Of a stretch of DNA of 64,000 bases, positions 13,303 to 26,313 are shown in pieces. The notes beneath the pieces are model-generated. The model had not been told where the DNA came from. It saw only the letters and a program-made list of their open reading frames with translations, and did not search any database. Where the stretch lies: contig LUCM01001605.1 in assembly GCA_008360955.1 (NCBI GenBank), forward strand, positions 46,976-110,975, given 5' to 3'. Within the stretch, counting starts at the first letter, position 1; every line of letters starts with the position of its first letter. The position numbers and the translations under genes were made by a program. The stretch is from Fasciolopsis buskii. Its lineage: Eukaryota; Platyhelminthes; Trematoda; Plagiorchiida; Fasciolidae.

Positions 13303-14683
13303 CTGAAGTGATCAGAGAAGACGTGTGATTAACAAAATACGGGCATGTACAAACACATTTTCAAATGAAGCAACAATGTCAATGTTTTGATTCGCATGAC
13401 CGCACACAATGCAGTTGTTTTCCAAGTGGATTGAGCTCAGCACGTGTGAGTTACAGGTAGGATAAAGAAAAATTATTTCCAACAGAGTTTTGCAAGCGGC
13501 GATTGTACAAACAAAAATATTGTGGAGATATGAATAAATCTGGCCTGTACGGGATTCATCACTGTTCGAACGAGTACCCAGTTGCATCCTGGTGTTCGAT
13601 AATCATCGGCTACGGCAAATGATACGTGATGTGAATCTTTGAACTAAGACAATTCAATTAAAGTTTCCATTCCGTGTGGATTAATGTTATTCGAGAGCTG
13701 TAATCAAACGATCCACATAGTGGCATGCCAATTTGAAGATAGCCATTTCGAATTTCTACATCACCAATCAACTTCTCTGTTTGATAGCCTTCTGTTTGCA
13801 GCGATGCCTTTCCCCGGAGAGCGATGAACACAAAGGGATAGAAAATCATCATCGAATCCTAATAACACAAGGAAATCGTGAATTCAACTAATTGCGTAAA
13901 CGTTTATCTGGCCAACGGATGTGATATTAATCAGACTAGTTTGACTAGATGCATGTTTCGGTCAAAAACTGATGACTGTTTAGTTGCCCGGAATTTTTGA
14001 TAGATTTACATTGCCATTACTCGATTTCATTTGATTTGTGCCTCGGTACGTGTAATTTTCAATGCGAGCCTATCGAGGATGGATGAAGTCCCGGGTGTAT
14101 TGCGGGATCGACATTCAAAGTGTTATGTTTACTAGACATGTTGAAGTGGACATTAAAGAATATTAAAGGACAAAACCGTCTATCTCCAATTTCAGGTCCA
14201 TTCGAAGATACAATCAAATACAAAATGCCATTGGATAATTCTGCATCATCCTTCATAAGTGTCAAGCACTTTAGTCGATCAGTATTCAGTATTTATTCAA
14301 TGTCCAACCATATCAGTTTCCTACTCTTCGTGTTGTTTTTACCGAATTCGCTTAGATAATCACATTCTAGTGGGAACAGATTTTCGTATAAGCCAGTTCC
14401 CAGCATTTACTAGGCAAGAACGTGCTACTATGTTTTTTTGGCACAATACGATACCCTGCAGCTTACGAGTGGCCTTGGATGGGCTACCAAACTTTTAACA
14501 CTTCTTAAATCAGCTTTCACTATGCTGTTCATTGGAGGAAAAATAAATCATTTTTGGTGTTTTGTCAAATTAACCCTTGGTTTTTCGTACGAATTAAAGC
14601 AGTTGATTAGTGTTTGTCATTAGAGAAGCGAAATTTTTCCCATTTAGGTTCGTGAAAGTGATCTAAATAACTGCCTCCGTTTG
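13303..14683. other. Non-coding or intron of the Cys-rich gene
   Basis: Should contain the missing first exon if the 13.1-kb exon is real. A plus-strand stretch after ATTTCAG at 14195 reads GPFEDTIKYKMPLDNSASSF with a phase-1 start, but there is nothing else to confirm it. Confidence 0.3.
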
Positions 14684-14732
14684 CACACACACACACACAC
14701 ACACACACGCGCACACACACATACGCACGCAC
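14684..14732. repeat. (CA)n microsatellite
   Basis: Runs of CA interrupted by GC and TACG. Confidence 0.95.
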
Positions 14733-15984
14733 GATTTCGACTGGTCGACTATTGAAATAGACAAGCGCATATCATTCTGCCCATGTAGATACACACTATA
14801 GACAAACTGATTCAATTCGCTCTCCAGTCTACTAAAACTGAGTACATTTCCACAGTTCCATAATTTTAGCTATCGGCCTAGCGATTTGGTTTTTCTACCT
14901 AACCGGTTGACAAAAAGGCCATTTCACTCAACCGACCAATAGGTGAATTAGTTTTGACAAACGTCCAAACGCCTTACGTCTCCGTGAAGTTTCGTTGTGG
15001 CACCCAGTTCAATAACAGACGCCATGTTGGCTATTAATTTCAAATTCCTATTTGGTTTTACACAATATAAATAGAACAACAATACATGCATTCACCTAAA
15101 TCGCATCAATTAATGCATCTCTAGTTGAAACAAAACTAAGTCGGAACAAATAAATTATCTCTATAACTTTAAAAAGAATTTGCCCAACACGAGACAAAAT
15201 CTGTTCACATCAGGGTAGTCGTGTGCAGTAAGATAAAAGCCGGGAAAGAGTAGAATAACTTGCCAGCTGGTTTCTGGGGCCGTGCAGACACTTTCCAATC
15301 CAGAACGCAAACGAGTAAGAATAAACTGATGAATATTGCCTTAAAATTCATCTACATGAATGGAAAAAAAATGTCCTGATGACAGCTGGATGACAATCTT
15401 ACCTAAACGTAAGTGCGATGTGTAGAACACTTGTGCTACCATCAAACTGATTTTAAATACTCCCGTTCACCTACCAATGCGTGGCAATATCCGGGCCAGA
15501 TGAAATTGGATCCGCGTTGCTAAGGCTTGTCACATAAGGACAATAGTCTAATTGATGTCTGATTAATTATCGTCGACCCTAAACTGTGCGACGGGATTGA
15601 AATACTCCCTAGATGCATTCAAATAGATAGAACAATGCGCTGAGAATAACCGGGTTGGTTTGGGTTCATCGGATTTCGTTGCACTTCCCAAGAAGCAATT
15701 AACTATCAGGAACCGATAAAACCTCTCGCTCTATGTAATCCATGAATGCCTGCAACCATATAATGAGGTACATGTTTTCATTTGTAAACGGTCGTCTCAG
15801 ATGAACGAAATACCGGATAACTGTAATCTTTGCCGACCAGGACTTAATATTGTCAGTCTTTTTTAATATCTTGTAATCGCCGTTTAATTCACGATAGATT
15901 GTCAGTCACAAGCGATGTAGTTAGGAAGAGGTAAGACAGAGCATGTCAGGAAACCCCGCATACTTGTCAGTATTAATCCTTTCA

Positions 15985-16138
15985 ATTCATTCAATAACAA
16001 AATAATGATGTAGGTCATTTCTCGGGAAGGAAATTGCAGCCAATAGAGGTCTGCCGAGTGGGAAAGTTGACCGACGATGGGAGATTCCGAACTCGCTACC
16101 TTCATGTTCAAACGCCACGACCTTATCCGTTTGATCAT
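15985..16138 (-). mobile_element. SINE family A copy 3
   Basis: Minus-strand copy: AAACGGATAAGGTCGTGGCGTT, a damaged box B (GAGTTCGGAATC), then the body and an ATTATTTTGTTATTGAATGAA tail. Confidence 0.75.
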
Positions 16139-16669
16139 CTTATCTTAGTAGTGTATCATAATTGTGGTGAATTTTGTCAAATTTATTGGGAACATCTGAG
16201 AAAGACAAATGTGAAAGTCTGTTGTGCAAAATGTTTCGCGAGTCTCCGCGCATTTCATTTTTTTACGGCTTACTCCATCTTTTTTTAACTCAAACGACAG
16301 TGCACACCAGTTTTCAGAGAGCAGATTGGGTAGGTGGGTTATGGATACGCGGTAAGTAGCAAAGGATTGCCATTTGTAGATGCTGCCCGCAACGTGAGGG
16401 TTCGAGACCGCGATCACCAGTTTCGGGCCTTGCAATGTCGGTCGTCCGATCACGAAGCATGCAATTTGCAAACGAACAATCACTAACAACAGAAAGACCT
16501 AGCTTCGTGTAATTCTGGACAATTTTGGTGTATTACGGAAAGTGCTACACTGCCGCTTGGCTTGAAAATCCCAACAGGTGCCACTTCTTTCTCTCACGGT
16601 TTTTGTCACTAAGCCTAGCATTTCGATTAAAATCATTTCATCACCAACCAAGGTGACACTGTCAATACC

Positions 16670-16686
16670 TGTGTGTGTGTGTGTGC
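16670..16686. repeat. (GT)n microsatellite
   Basis: Short GT run followed by GCATATGG. Confidence 0.85.
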
Positions 16687-18826
16687 ATATGGCCGTTTTC
16701 TTCTGCTTTCGTGAGTTTGTAGTGAGTTTTGACCTTGAACTGCACTGACGACCAGGAACTGGAAAATTGTTAGATATTTTTCTCTCCTATCGCTGCTTTT
16801 CTTGATCTTTGATGTGACTGGTGAGTTATCTCACATACAGTCTACCAATACGCTTTTCCCCTATTTGTGCCTTTAAACAAAATACACAACGTAGTCAGAT
16901 CTTGGTCACCTTGTGAATCGGTCTATTGGTATGGAACTCAATCGATGGTATCCGGAAGCACATATGTCTTGAATCTGTTCTGCAAAAAACTTCACCTCCG
17001 CATTGATTAGTAAATGGGCTGAAAAAGTAACCAATTCAAGTTTATTAGTCATGCATCAGAGAGCAATTTACAATTTAACTGATATGGTTTACGATCAAAG
17101 GCGTCCAGACGTTTTGTTCAGTCGAAAAGTAGACAGGCGAATTCGGACCTGCATTATGGAAAAATGAGACGCTTCGGTGGTATGTTGGTGAACTGCCTGA
17201 TGCGAGAATTGGCAATCTATGTGGACTTGAAGAGTCGCAAAGGCATTACAAATATCTCACTTCAGGTTGTGACAACCCGAGATACACGAGTGACAACTAC
17301 AACAGATCGAACTAAAAGTGACCGGGTCTTTGGTCCGTATAACAAACAGTGATCGAGACAAATCAGACAAGAGTAAACCGACGATAACTGCGACCGATTA
17401 AAGCAAAGGAGTTGGTCTCTACGTTTTGAGGAAATTGATATTTTTTCGAACCACGGTCAACCAATTGGCAAGGAACATGTTGCCCACATACATGGGCACC
17501 CATAAACACATAGAATACAACAAAAAATTAGTCGGAACCGAGAACGACTAGAGTTAGAATAGGCTGGGCACATAAGTCAGGATAAGTCCAACGTGTGAAG
17601 CTGGGGTCATGAAACCAGGCACGCATATTGCGGTGGATTGGAAACGTGGGCTTGCCGCAAACAACGCGATATCAAACGAGAACTGGAATTGGGTCATCGG
17701 AACCACTTTTGTATGGAAAGTTCAAATTGAAAGAAGAATACCGTCTGACAGCTGGATAATTACATCATTCGCGTAGATCACTCAGTGCCAAGCTGAATGA
17801 AATAGCCAAAAAAAGACCACGGACGACTGTCGGTCGCAAATGTGATGCAGTTGCGTGCCGGGAATTTTGAAATTTCGTCAGTGGCAACGTAACGCTATTA
17901 GCTTCCCACATCCAGCTCGTGTTACCCAAAGAAATATTGTATGATAACCTGAACACTACTCTGACTGTGTAGAAAGTTGAAGGATCTCATCCAAAAACCT
18001 CGTCAAATTTTGGAAATCTAATTGTTTCAGTGAATGACCAAAGCACAGAGACATTGCTTGAATGCATCTTTTCTATCAGTTTTTTATCTTTTGTTTTGGT
18101 TATCACGCGTAACCGAGAACGTTTCTTTTTTCTAAGTACACGTTTCTATCCAATAATCAAGCTAATTTGGGCGAAAAAGGAATTTTGGGAAGCTACAAGT
18201 AAACACTCTTAGAGTGATGGTAGTCTGTCGACAACAATTTTTTTCAAATTTCCGATAATTTCAAGACATCTGTCGTGGATCTTGATACCTATCCTCGAGT
18301 AGCATTCAACCATAGTTTTGCCAAAGTCATCATAGCGATTTTTGATTTAATAAGTTCACCTGTAACCAAAAGTACAATTCCGTCTGTCACGACAACTCCG
18401 TATGTCGTTCCGGTACGTTGAAGTAGTTTTATCAATTCTTTCCCATTCTACTGTGAAGTTAGTTAAAAACGGTGTCTTAAGCCGCATTCCAATTCAACTA
18501 AATGTGCTACCTGATCTGATTCGTTTCCTGTACCAAATTCATTCATTCATCCTTTTAAATTCTTGCTAGTACATTTCTGAACAACACCGCTTGATCTGTC
18601 CGTTACGTTCTGTTCATTTGTGCTAAAGTCTTCTGCCCTCTACCCCCGTCTTGTCGTCTTCACAAACTTGGTGTTTTTTAGTTTTCTACACAAAGACTAC
18701 CTTTTTTATGACAGGGCTGAACAACCTAAGCAAACCTAAGACTCGGTTAACCGCCTGTGGGACAGTTGGGTGCACACGTAAACGTTGTGCTTTCTTTTTT
18801 ATTACTTATCGATGGGTTTCCTCTCT
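16687..18826. other. No supported gene
   Basis: Short frames only. The frame at 17164-17352 (plus) reads protein-like at its start but ends in low-complexity TTRDTRVTTTTDRT and has no splice context. Confidence 0.4.
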
Positions 18827-18870
18827 GTTTAATATATATAAATATATATATATATGCATATATATACATA
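18827..18870. repeat. (TA)n tract
   Basis: Imperfect TA repeat. No signal-peptide ATG follows on either strand within about 100 bases, unlike the tracts at 3.1, 41.4 and 61.7 kb. Confidence 0.9.
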
Positions 18871-18889
18871 TGGCCTGGTCGAGTTTTGA

Positions 18890-19170
18890 TCTAAATGACT
18901 AATCGGCAGCAGACTCTTGCAGTTATCGTCTCTTTTCTGATGCTCAATGCAGTCCACTAGGTCCGCAGTCCTGTGAACGAGTCACACAAATCAGACCACA
19001 TTCAACTTTGTCCTCAGTCTAGGTAGAAAAACAACAATTCGACCTTGTTCTCAAACTGAAAAGTTGGTCGGAGTGCAAATGGTGGTTTCATTCGTATTCC
19101 CATTTAGTCATACCCGGATACTAAATTGTCATCTAAATGCAGCATCAATTGGAAACACCACATCATAAAT
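18890..19170 (+). repeat. Dispersed repeat C, copy 2
   Basis: Diverged direct copy of 6890-7210. Shared words include TCTCTTTTCTGATGCTCAATGCAGTCC, GAGTCACACAAATCAGACCAC, CAACTTTGTCCTCAGTCTAGG and GACCTTGTTCTCAAACTGAAAAGTTGGTCGGAGT. Likely a fragment of a larger transposon; no coding motif identifies it. Confidence 0.6.
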
Positions 19171-20127
19171 GTCACTGCCAAGACAGATTACACGGTCCAT
19201 AACTGATTTCGACATTACTGACGGTTCAAAGACCACCCTTCACGGTTATTTCATTGATTCTTCGTGAAATTTGAACTGCATAGAATTTCCGTTCTTCCCC
19301 GGCATTTTGAATTATCTACCTAACTTGTATTAACTTTCCTTTACTTATTGGTTTTTCAGAAGCAAATATGTTGACAAGACCTGAATCACAGAAAGTTGCA
19401 AAGAACAAGGATAGATTTGCTTGACCGCTTCGAATCTCTGACTCTCCCAAATGATACACGGCTCCGAGCGCTGATTGTACCAGTCTTAGAATTCCACACC
19501 TACAACGTCAATAAACATCGTCCCTCATATCCGGGTGCTTACAAATTACCTGTGTGCTTTGACTGACAGCTAGAATTCCGATTTAAAATTGCCAATACAT
19601 CGTTCTTGCTCAACTAGACTTTGTCTACCCAAATTCAAGCTCCTGGTGTGAGTCCGTCTTCAGAACAGAGCGATCCCAACATTAGTCTAACCACAAGCAC
19701 TTCAAAACGGATTACTCTACATGCGAAGAGTAAAGCGAGAGAATAAGATTGCATCCGGTCTGCAACGAATGATCACGGATGTGGAATCCTCTATGTACGT
19801 TTCGGAGACGTATCACACTTCTATTTTGAAAGTTTTCTGAGTTCTTGCCAAAGCAGCTTGTTGCCCCGTTTGGGTGATTGTACGGACAATGAGGTCATTC
19901 AAGTCAAGTGAACACTTAGATTTGAGCAATACTTGCAATCTATTTGTATTCCATTCCCTTAATGTTGCCGTCAGATAAATCCTTCAAGTCACTGTTGTTC
20001 GTGGTAACTTGTGTGGCCCTTGCATCAGAAGAACGGAAATTAGAAAGGTTTCCTGTAGAAAGGATGCTGGAGATATCCGGGCTATCAGTGCTTCGCGGCT
20101 ATCGAACTCGCAGAAGAAGACTCAAAA

Positions 20128-20285
20128 TCGTTCGTCCTTGTTCGGGTTCGCGTCCCAGTTCCGGCGTGGTCCATATGCACTGCTCATGATTTCTAATGAG
20201 GATGAAGCAGCTGTACAGTGCTTCCATGGTTTCTTTATGGTGAGTTGAGCGAGGATATCACGTGATTAAATATTTCATGAAGTTA
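20128..20285 (+). mobile_element. SINE family B, 3' part
   Basis: Begins inside the tRNA-like head (TCGTTCGTCCTTGTTCGGGTTCGCGTCCCAGTTC). The body follows: CATATGCACTGCTCATGATTTC, GAAGCAGCTGTACAGTGCTTCCATGGTTTCTTTATGGTGAGTTGAGCG and ATTTCATGAA. Confidence 0.8.
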
Positions 20286-21019
20286 TTTTTCGCTGAGAAC
20301 TCTCACTAGTGCGTTTGACTCAAACGTCACCCGTAAAACAATGAACCATCCCTTTAGTTTTCTTCTGCCGGATTGGTACGAATAACACGACCAATTGAAT
20401 GCAGGATTAATCACGTTTATTCACCCTGACAACATGAACTACTGACTTTCGGGGTTCATCAGTAATACCGAGGGAATTATTTGGACCTACAGTACTCTTG
20501 AAGATAGCACCCTGCTCCTTTGGTTTTCTATTTTGAACTGAGGTGGTTAACTGCTGTGTAATGGACCGCCTTGATTGAAACTGAATTGCTTGATGAATGG
20601 TCGGTATCTACGCCGTATTGTGCTAGGGTCTGAGGTTAACGGAAAGTTTATGTATTGTTCATACTTGTTTTGTATATCGATTCTGGATTTAGTTAGGTGT
20701 AAATTGGAATCTTGCGGTAAATTTATAACGCCAGAATTTAATCAGTCATAATAATACATTTGAGTTTTGTGTGAGCGCTGTACGTAAGTCCACTAGCTTT
20801 AAACTGTAGAATATATAGTAACTGGAATGACGAGCAATTTTTTGATTATAAAATCTTTCCACAAGAGTATAAAGCGAAATCTAGCTGAAAGAAGAGGAAA
20901 CACCTGTTTGGATCGGTACTTCATTAGACGTTGAGTTTTGTTCATGAGTGCAGTAAACGTTTAGTCCGTTCGACTCCTGGCGCTGACCGAACAGTCATTC
21001 TCTGTCGATTATGTCCAAA

Positions 21020-21092
21020 TCTCTCCTTGTACTGAGTCTACCTGCAGAGAAGTGACTTATCAGTAAGGGTCAATTGCGATGCGTCAACGGTT
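21020..21092 (+). mobile_element. SINE family B, 5' part
   Basis: Contains CTACCTGCAGAGAAGTGACTTATCAGTAAGGGTCAATTGCGATGCG, the 5' block found at 25.45, 33.83 and 45.25 kb. Confidence 0.65.
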
Positions 21093-22594
21093 TCTGGCTG
21101 CGTGAGATAGTAACAAGTAGATGCAAACTTCATTTGAACCGTTGAGTGCACTCTTCTATTTTCCCAAAGGTTAGAAGGGCTTTTATGCTATCAAAATAAA
21201 CACTTCCTAAGTAATGTAATGACCTATTACTAACACTGATTTTGACAGAATGCGCCTTAACTGAAAAGCTCACACCTGACGTTTAGCTTTAACGAAGATT
21301 ATCCAATCGTTTCACCTTCTTCATTCCTATCCATTACGTCAAATAAGTGCGAAATCGGCATGGACTTCTTTCAGTCATTGAACGTTTGTTTTGTTTAAAC
21401 TGGGTCCACTTTTCAAGTGGCTGTTTACACTGGGCTATAAACTTGATAGCTTCAGTTGACAGCCTCCGCTGGCTGTTAACTGTGATAAGTTCCTTGCGTG
21501 TAATAGTGATTTAGATAGTTATTTTCGATCATTTTATCATCCTATTTCATCTGATTAGTACTCAATCAATTCGAACGCGTTAAAAGGAATCTTCCTTGAC
21601 ATATTGGACATTTGACTTCCGCGTGCGGATTCACCACGTGATTTGAACACAGACAATGCACGTACGTACGAGACCGAAACTAGGAGTGTCTGTTTATTTT
21701 GTATCATTCCCGCACCGTCTAATGTAAACCGAATGTGGGTCACCGACAAACACAGTCAGATCCATTCAGTTTGACTTTACTGGTTACCATAACAACTTGT
21801 TAACCGATTCGACAAGACCGAAAAGTGGTAGACTGTTCAGCGGTATCTCAATACTGCTAAATTTGGCAGTTGGTATTTGTCAAAGTCTACCGGCCATTAG
21901 TTGCGCTACGAACGAAATTTAATTATCGATAGTTGGAAAGTAATAAGTTGCCTAGCGCTTTACATAAATTAACATTTTCAGATGACATCGTCAACATGAC
22001 AACGGAACGGGGATGTCTGAGACCAAATAGTTTCTCGATTTCGCGCTTTGTAGGATCTCCGGGAAATGCATAACCACAAAGGTCCCTGATGGTGAAATTT
22101 TGTATGATTAATTGTGTGGTCACGGAATCAGAGTATATCACCAAGATCCGGAGCATCAGAATAGGAGTCTGTACTTCGGTGGTTGAACGAAGACAACTAA
22201 CGTTGCACGCCTTAAGTTGAAAAAAATGTTAAGCCTACAGTCACAAAATGATTACCGCGGCACTTATGTTGAGGAAAACAGAAGCACTCAAGGATTTCAC
22301 GGAAATGCGGGACATTTGGGCCTCCTTCGGATTTTGCTCAGTTATGGGCGAACAACTTTCTCGATCAACTGAATGACAATATGGGTATGTCTGGGACACA
22401 GTTTTGCTGCTTTCGAAATGTAAAACGGTGTTACAAAACTGGAATGACCCGAAGCCAAAGCTTGTTTTTCTAAGGTAAGATTGGGCAAAGCAGAGAATTA
22501 CTTCCAGCTCACCGGGCGAAGTGTCCACACATAACCAGAAGGATGACTGACATTCACCAATTTGTATTTTATGAGACGTCAGCGCAAACTCCGA

Positions 22595-22790
22595 TTATTG
22601 ACCAGAGGTCGGGTTTACACAATAGCAGTAAGGTCGACGCTGCTAAGCGGCTCCGAAACGTGACCGTTGGGAACAGATCATGTGCGATGATTTCGCTGTT
22701 TGAGTACCGTTATCTTCGAGGAATTGGTAGAATACAGTGGGCCATTTTCGTGAGTAATGCAAGTTAAGCTTAAGAAACTGGGCTTTAGGT
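22595..22790 (+). pseudogene. LINE 3' coding relic
   Basis: Across two frames it reads GRVYTIAVRSTLLSGSETWPL and then RYLRGIGRIQWAIFVSNA. These resemble the post-RT region of fluke LINEs (GRVYNAAVRS..LLYGCETWPLR...CLR.I.RI.W..RVSNAEV). Frameshifts and stops show it is dead. Upstream sequence from about 22300 may belong to the same element but is too diverged to call. Confidence 0.65.
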
Positions 22791-22992
22791 TTTAACATTC
22801 AGAAAAGGCGAAGGGTTTCAACAGATTAAGTTGTTTAGAACATATTTCGCGCATGCCCACAGAATAACTACCTCCATCTAAGTAATTGTTTCAGGTAGAA
22901 AACGGTTGGAAAATGCGTCGAGATGTTCAGTCGATGAGAGGGCTAAGATGAATGGAAGTCATAACCTGCGGACTGCCTCGCGTAAGCAGTTG

Positions 22993-23151
22993 GCCGGCGG
23001 TGGCCAAGAGGATACGCCCGTGGAGTTTGGAACTGAAGATCGCGGGTTCGAGTCCTCCCATCTCCGGTCACTTTCCCCACCTGGGAGCCCTTTGCTGGCC
23101 GAGGCCTCATTCCTGAGAAATGTCGTACTTCGTTACTTCATTAATAAAAAG
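22993..23151 (+). mobile_element. SINE family A copy 4, well preserved
   Basis: Plus strand: GCCGGCGGTGGCCAAGAGGATA (box A), CGCGGGTTCGAGTCCTCCCA (box B), then the body CACTTTCCCCACCTGGGAGCCCTTTGCTGGCCGAGGCCTC and the tail GTTACTTCATTAATAAAAAG. Confidence 0.9.
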
Positions 23152-24668
23152 AGTAAAAGATAAAATATGAAAGAATTTCCGGATTTGGGTCCCTAGATGC
23201 CCTCATTTAAGGCTTGGTGACAATAAGCAATATGACCGAATGTTACAATCCGTGACTTTTCTGTTTTCGAAACCTGTTCTCTTCTATGCAGTTCCTCAGC
23301 TTTTAATTTGCTGCAATGAATTGTCTATTGCTTCTTTTCCATTTTTCGTTAGAGTATTTGATTTTATGAGGTGATAAGACAACTAAGAATACAATAACGC
23401 AAACTAAAGGTTATTAAAACAGAAACTGAATCAGCTGCACTGTCTGTCGTGTAAAGAGATGGCTTGCAAATAACTCGTGTATTGTATCTGTGAACAAACC
23501 GTTCCATTGTACTCCATCAGCAACGTCTCGGTCGTCCCGTTTCGAGTGAAAGAATCATCATGGTCAAGTAGAGAAATGAAATTCAAACGCATACCAGAAA
23601 TCAGCACCTTACCTAGCAAGATAACGGTAGTCATGGCCACATGCATCGTTCCTACTGGTCGTCGGTCTAATGGATGAACACCGACTGTGTGACGTGTCCA
23701 CGTGCCAGTTATCGGGTGCAGTCCAGCATAGTTTTGTTATAGTCTGCCTACACTATTAGCCAATCAAAACCGAGGTAATAAATGAATGAGAAGTACAAAT
23801 ATGCCCCAAGTTACAGTTGTCCCAAGTTTGACCATTCTTATGTCATGTCCAAGCACTTTATTTGTGAATAAACTCTACCAGCTTTGGTCTTGTCGTTGTC
23901 TTCATTTGTGCAGTTTGCTTCGGAGTCATTTCACTACATACTAGCAGTCCGTAGCAGTGCTGTATTCATGCTACTCGAATTCTCTATACCTATTTCGAAT
24001 AACATTATTAAAGGTAGACTGAAGTGGATAACAACTCGTAGACTGCTAGCTGGTTGGCTGGCCAGTGTGAAAGGCAAGTGGCATGTTCTAATCATTTTGG
24101 ATGTGTAAGCGGCAGTTGATGAACTGACGGGTTCATGGACTTATGTGAAATGTGCGGGGCTTTATCACTGAGCATTTATTCTTGAATTGGTCGAATACTA
24201 GCTGGCACTTGCTAGTAGGTATTTTGCTGGAGATTTTAAGCCCTCTAATCCTTTCATTCACAAGGACAAATAGAGAGTGAACTAGAACAGTACACTTGGT
24301 TCATTTCTTCGGCTAGCACGCATTAGTGAGCGAGGCCTCTGCCTACAAACCGACGCTGAATGTTATTGTTCCTGCCTCGACAATTTGAAAGTTTTCCGCA
24401 TTGCGTTATGAATCCTGAACTTTCCCCGGCATTTGTTGGCATTCTGTTAGTCTTAGTTAAACGGCATGTCATTCCTAGTAATGGGACTCAGTTATGATAT
24501 CACGGATAACTTCACCCAACCTTTGATAAGTTCACTCAAGAGTTTATGTTTCCTGACTTTTTAGAACTCGGTTTCCTGAATTATTTAATCCAAGTTGAAA
24601 GACTGGTGAGGCGCAGAACCATTGGTTTTTGTCTTGGTGACTAGGACACTTGGTTTCTTCGTGCATCA

Positions 24669-24826
24669 CCGACGATGGTCAAGCGGATAAGGTCGTGGCG
24701 TTTACAGGTGAACGTAGCGGGTCTGAATCCTCCCACCGCCAGTCAACTTCCCATCTTGGCAGCCCTCTTTTGGCCGCGGCCTCCTTCCTAGAAAGTGATG
24801 TGCATTGTTATTTCATTGATCGCTTT
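24669..24826 (+). mobile_element. SINE family A copy 5, well preserved
   Basis: GACGATGGTCAAGCGGATAAGGTCGTGGCG, AGCGGGTCTGAATCCTCCCACCGCC, body and tail GTGCATTGTTATTTCATTGAT. Box B carries GGTCTGAATCC. Confidence 0.9.
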
Positions 24827-25062
24827 GGAAGAAAACCAGAATAATGTAATTACTACTGCAGCGTTTGCTAGTAAGCAAACTAAAAATTATGCGAATTAGC
24901 AGTCCATATGCCCGGTTTACCTGCATTGATTTGCGTGCATGGCTTTTCAGATGAATGTCTAATGTATCCAACGTCAGGAAGCCTCTGCCCCACAGAAATC
25001 CCTAGACACAAAATTAACTGACATAAAACAATCCTATGTCTGCGGACTGCGATGAAAATCAT

Positions 25063-25392
25063 TTTCATGAAATAACTCACCACGTGATATCATCACTCAA
25101 CTCACCGTTAGGAAACCATGGAAGCTGTTTCATCCATGTTGGGGATTATCAGCAGTGCATATCCACCGTGCTCGAACTGGGAAGAATGATCTTGAGTCAA
25201 AAGCTACCGGGCAGGAATTGAACGATTTATTAAACTTCACCACATGATGTTGCACCTATCCGTCACTGATTTGCGCGTCTACTGTCCGCTAACACACGGC
25301 AATTGACCCCTACTGATAAATGACTTCTCTGCAGGTAGCCTAAGTACGACGAAGGCTTTGGATATGACCGACAGAGCTTGATTACTTGATAC
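25063..25392 (-). mobile_element. SINE family B, minus half of a head-to-head pair
   Basis: Read on the minus strand it runs from the 5' block (GTCATATCC, TACTTAGGCTACCTGCAGAGAAGTCATT) through the tRNA-like region (partly deleted) to GAGTTATTTCATGAAA. Its 5' end faces that of the plus-strand copy at 25411-25798. Confidence 0.8.
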
Positions 25393-25410
25393 ATTTTTTT
25401 TAACAGTAGG

Positions 25411-25798
25411 AGATTGAATGCTTCCAGTAGGTCATATCCAAAGCTTTGGTCGTACTTAGGCTACCTACAGAGAAGTCATCTATCAGTCGGGGTCGATCGC
25501 TTTGAGCTAGTGGACAGTAACCGTGCAAATCAGTCACTGATAGGTGCAGCATCATGTGGTGAAGTTTAACTAACCGTTCAGAACCTGCCCGGTAGTGTAA
25601 TGGCTAAGGCGTTCGACTCACAACCGTCCGTCCTTGTTCGGGTTCGCGTCCCAGTTCGGGCTTGGTGGATATGCACTGCTGATGATTCCTAACAAGGAAG
25701 AAACAGCTGTACAGTGCTTCCAAGGTTTCGTTATGGTGAGTTGAGCAATGATACCACATGGTGAGTTATTTTATGAAAACATTCAATCTCCTACTACT
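25411..25798 (+). mobile_element. SINE family B, plus half, near full length
   Basis: Contains the 5' block, the tRNA-like core CCTGCCCGGTAGTGTAATGGCTAAGGCGTTCGACTCACAA with box B CGGGTTCGCGTCCC, GTGGATATGCACTGCTGATGATTCCTAACAAGG, CAGCTGTACAGTGCTTCC and the end CATTCAATCTCCTACTACTAAA. In better copies the anticodon loop reads CTCAGAA, hinting at a Leu(CAG)-like ancestor. Confidence 0.85.
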
Positions 25799-26076
25799 AA
25801 AGTGTACCAAGGATTATTTGAACCTTTAATGTGACCAGCACCGAAATACCCTGTAGACGAGAGTCGGTCAATTAAATCCAACCCTAAAATATTTGATTTT
25901 ATTCCCGTTGATTACTGTCTGCATCTACTGTCTATCGTCACGGACAGTCTAGTGATCATCACATGCGCGATGAATTTCCCGTCGGTTCTACCTCTACCTA
26001 TTTACCCTCATGTAATAAGACTTTGTTTTCCCTTCTTAAATGACCTCGGCTGGAGTACAAATGTCTTATATTTTCC

Positions 26077-26313
26077 CTATGCAATCAAAAAGTTCTCATG
26101 CCGTGATCGGTCAAGTTCGTTGGAATAACCATCACACAAAATCTCCGGTGATCTTAACACATTAGCAATTGCTTTGCGAACACTTGGAATCTTTGTTCTC
26201 GATTTCAGTGCATTTACGCCAAAAGCGTACATGGACTTTTGTTTATATTCGAGGCTGCATGCAACTAGATGTGTTCTCGAGGTTGTGAATAACAGAACGG
26301 CTAATATTGTCAT
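26077..26313 (-). CDS. Possible small secreted protein, 78 aa
   Basis: Single open frame starting with a true ATG (26313). MTILAVLLFTTSRTHLVACS reads as a signal peptide with cleavage after about residue 19. The mature part is basic, with one cysteine near the end (ILCDGYSNELDRS), and the stop follows ENFLIA. An AAG just before the leader could be a splice acceptor. I see no homologue, no TATA box and no polyadenylation signal, so a chance frame remains possible. Confidence 0.3.
   Translation of the reverse strand: MTILAVLLFTTSRTHLVACSLEYKQKSMYAFGVNALKSRTKIPSVRKAIANVLRSPEILCDGYSNELDRSRHENFLIA

Noticed and set aside
16370..16440. Box B-like GGGTTCGAGACC
   Set aside because: An isolated match without box A or a family body.
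22993..23070. tRNA gene suggested by box A and box B at this and 13 similar sites
   Set aside because: Each is followed by the same SINE body and AT tail, several have broken boxes, and none forms a convincing working tRNA.
25060..25800. Large inverted repeat as a possible replication origin or DNA transposon with a transposase
   Set aside because: It is explained by two head-to-head family B elements, and no transposase frame is present.
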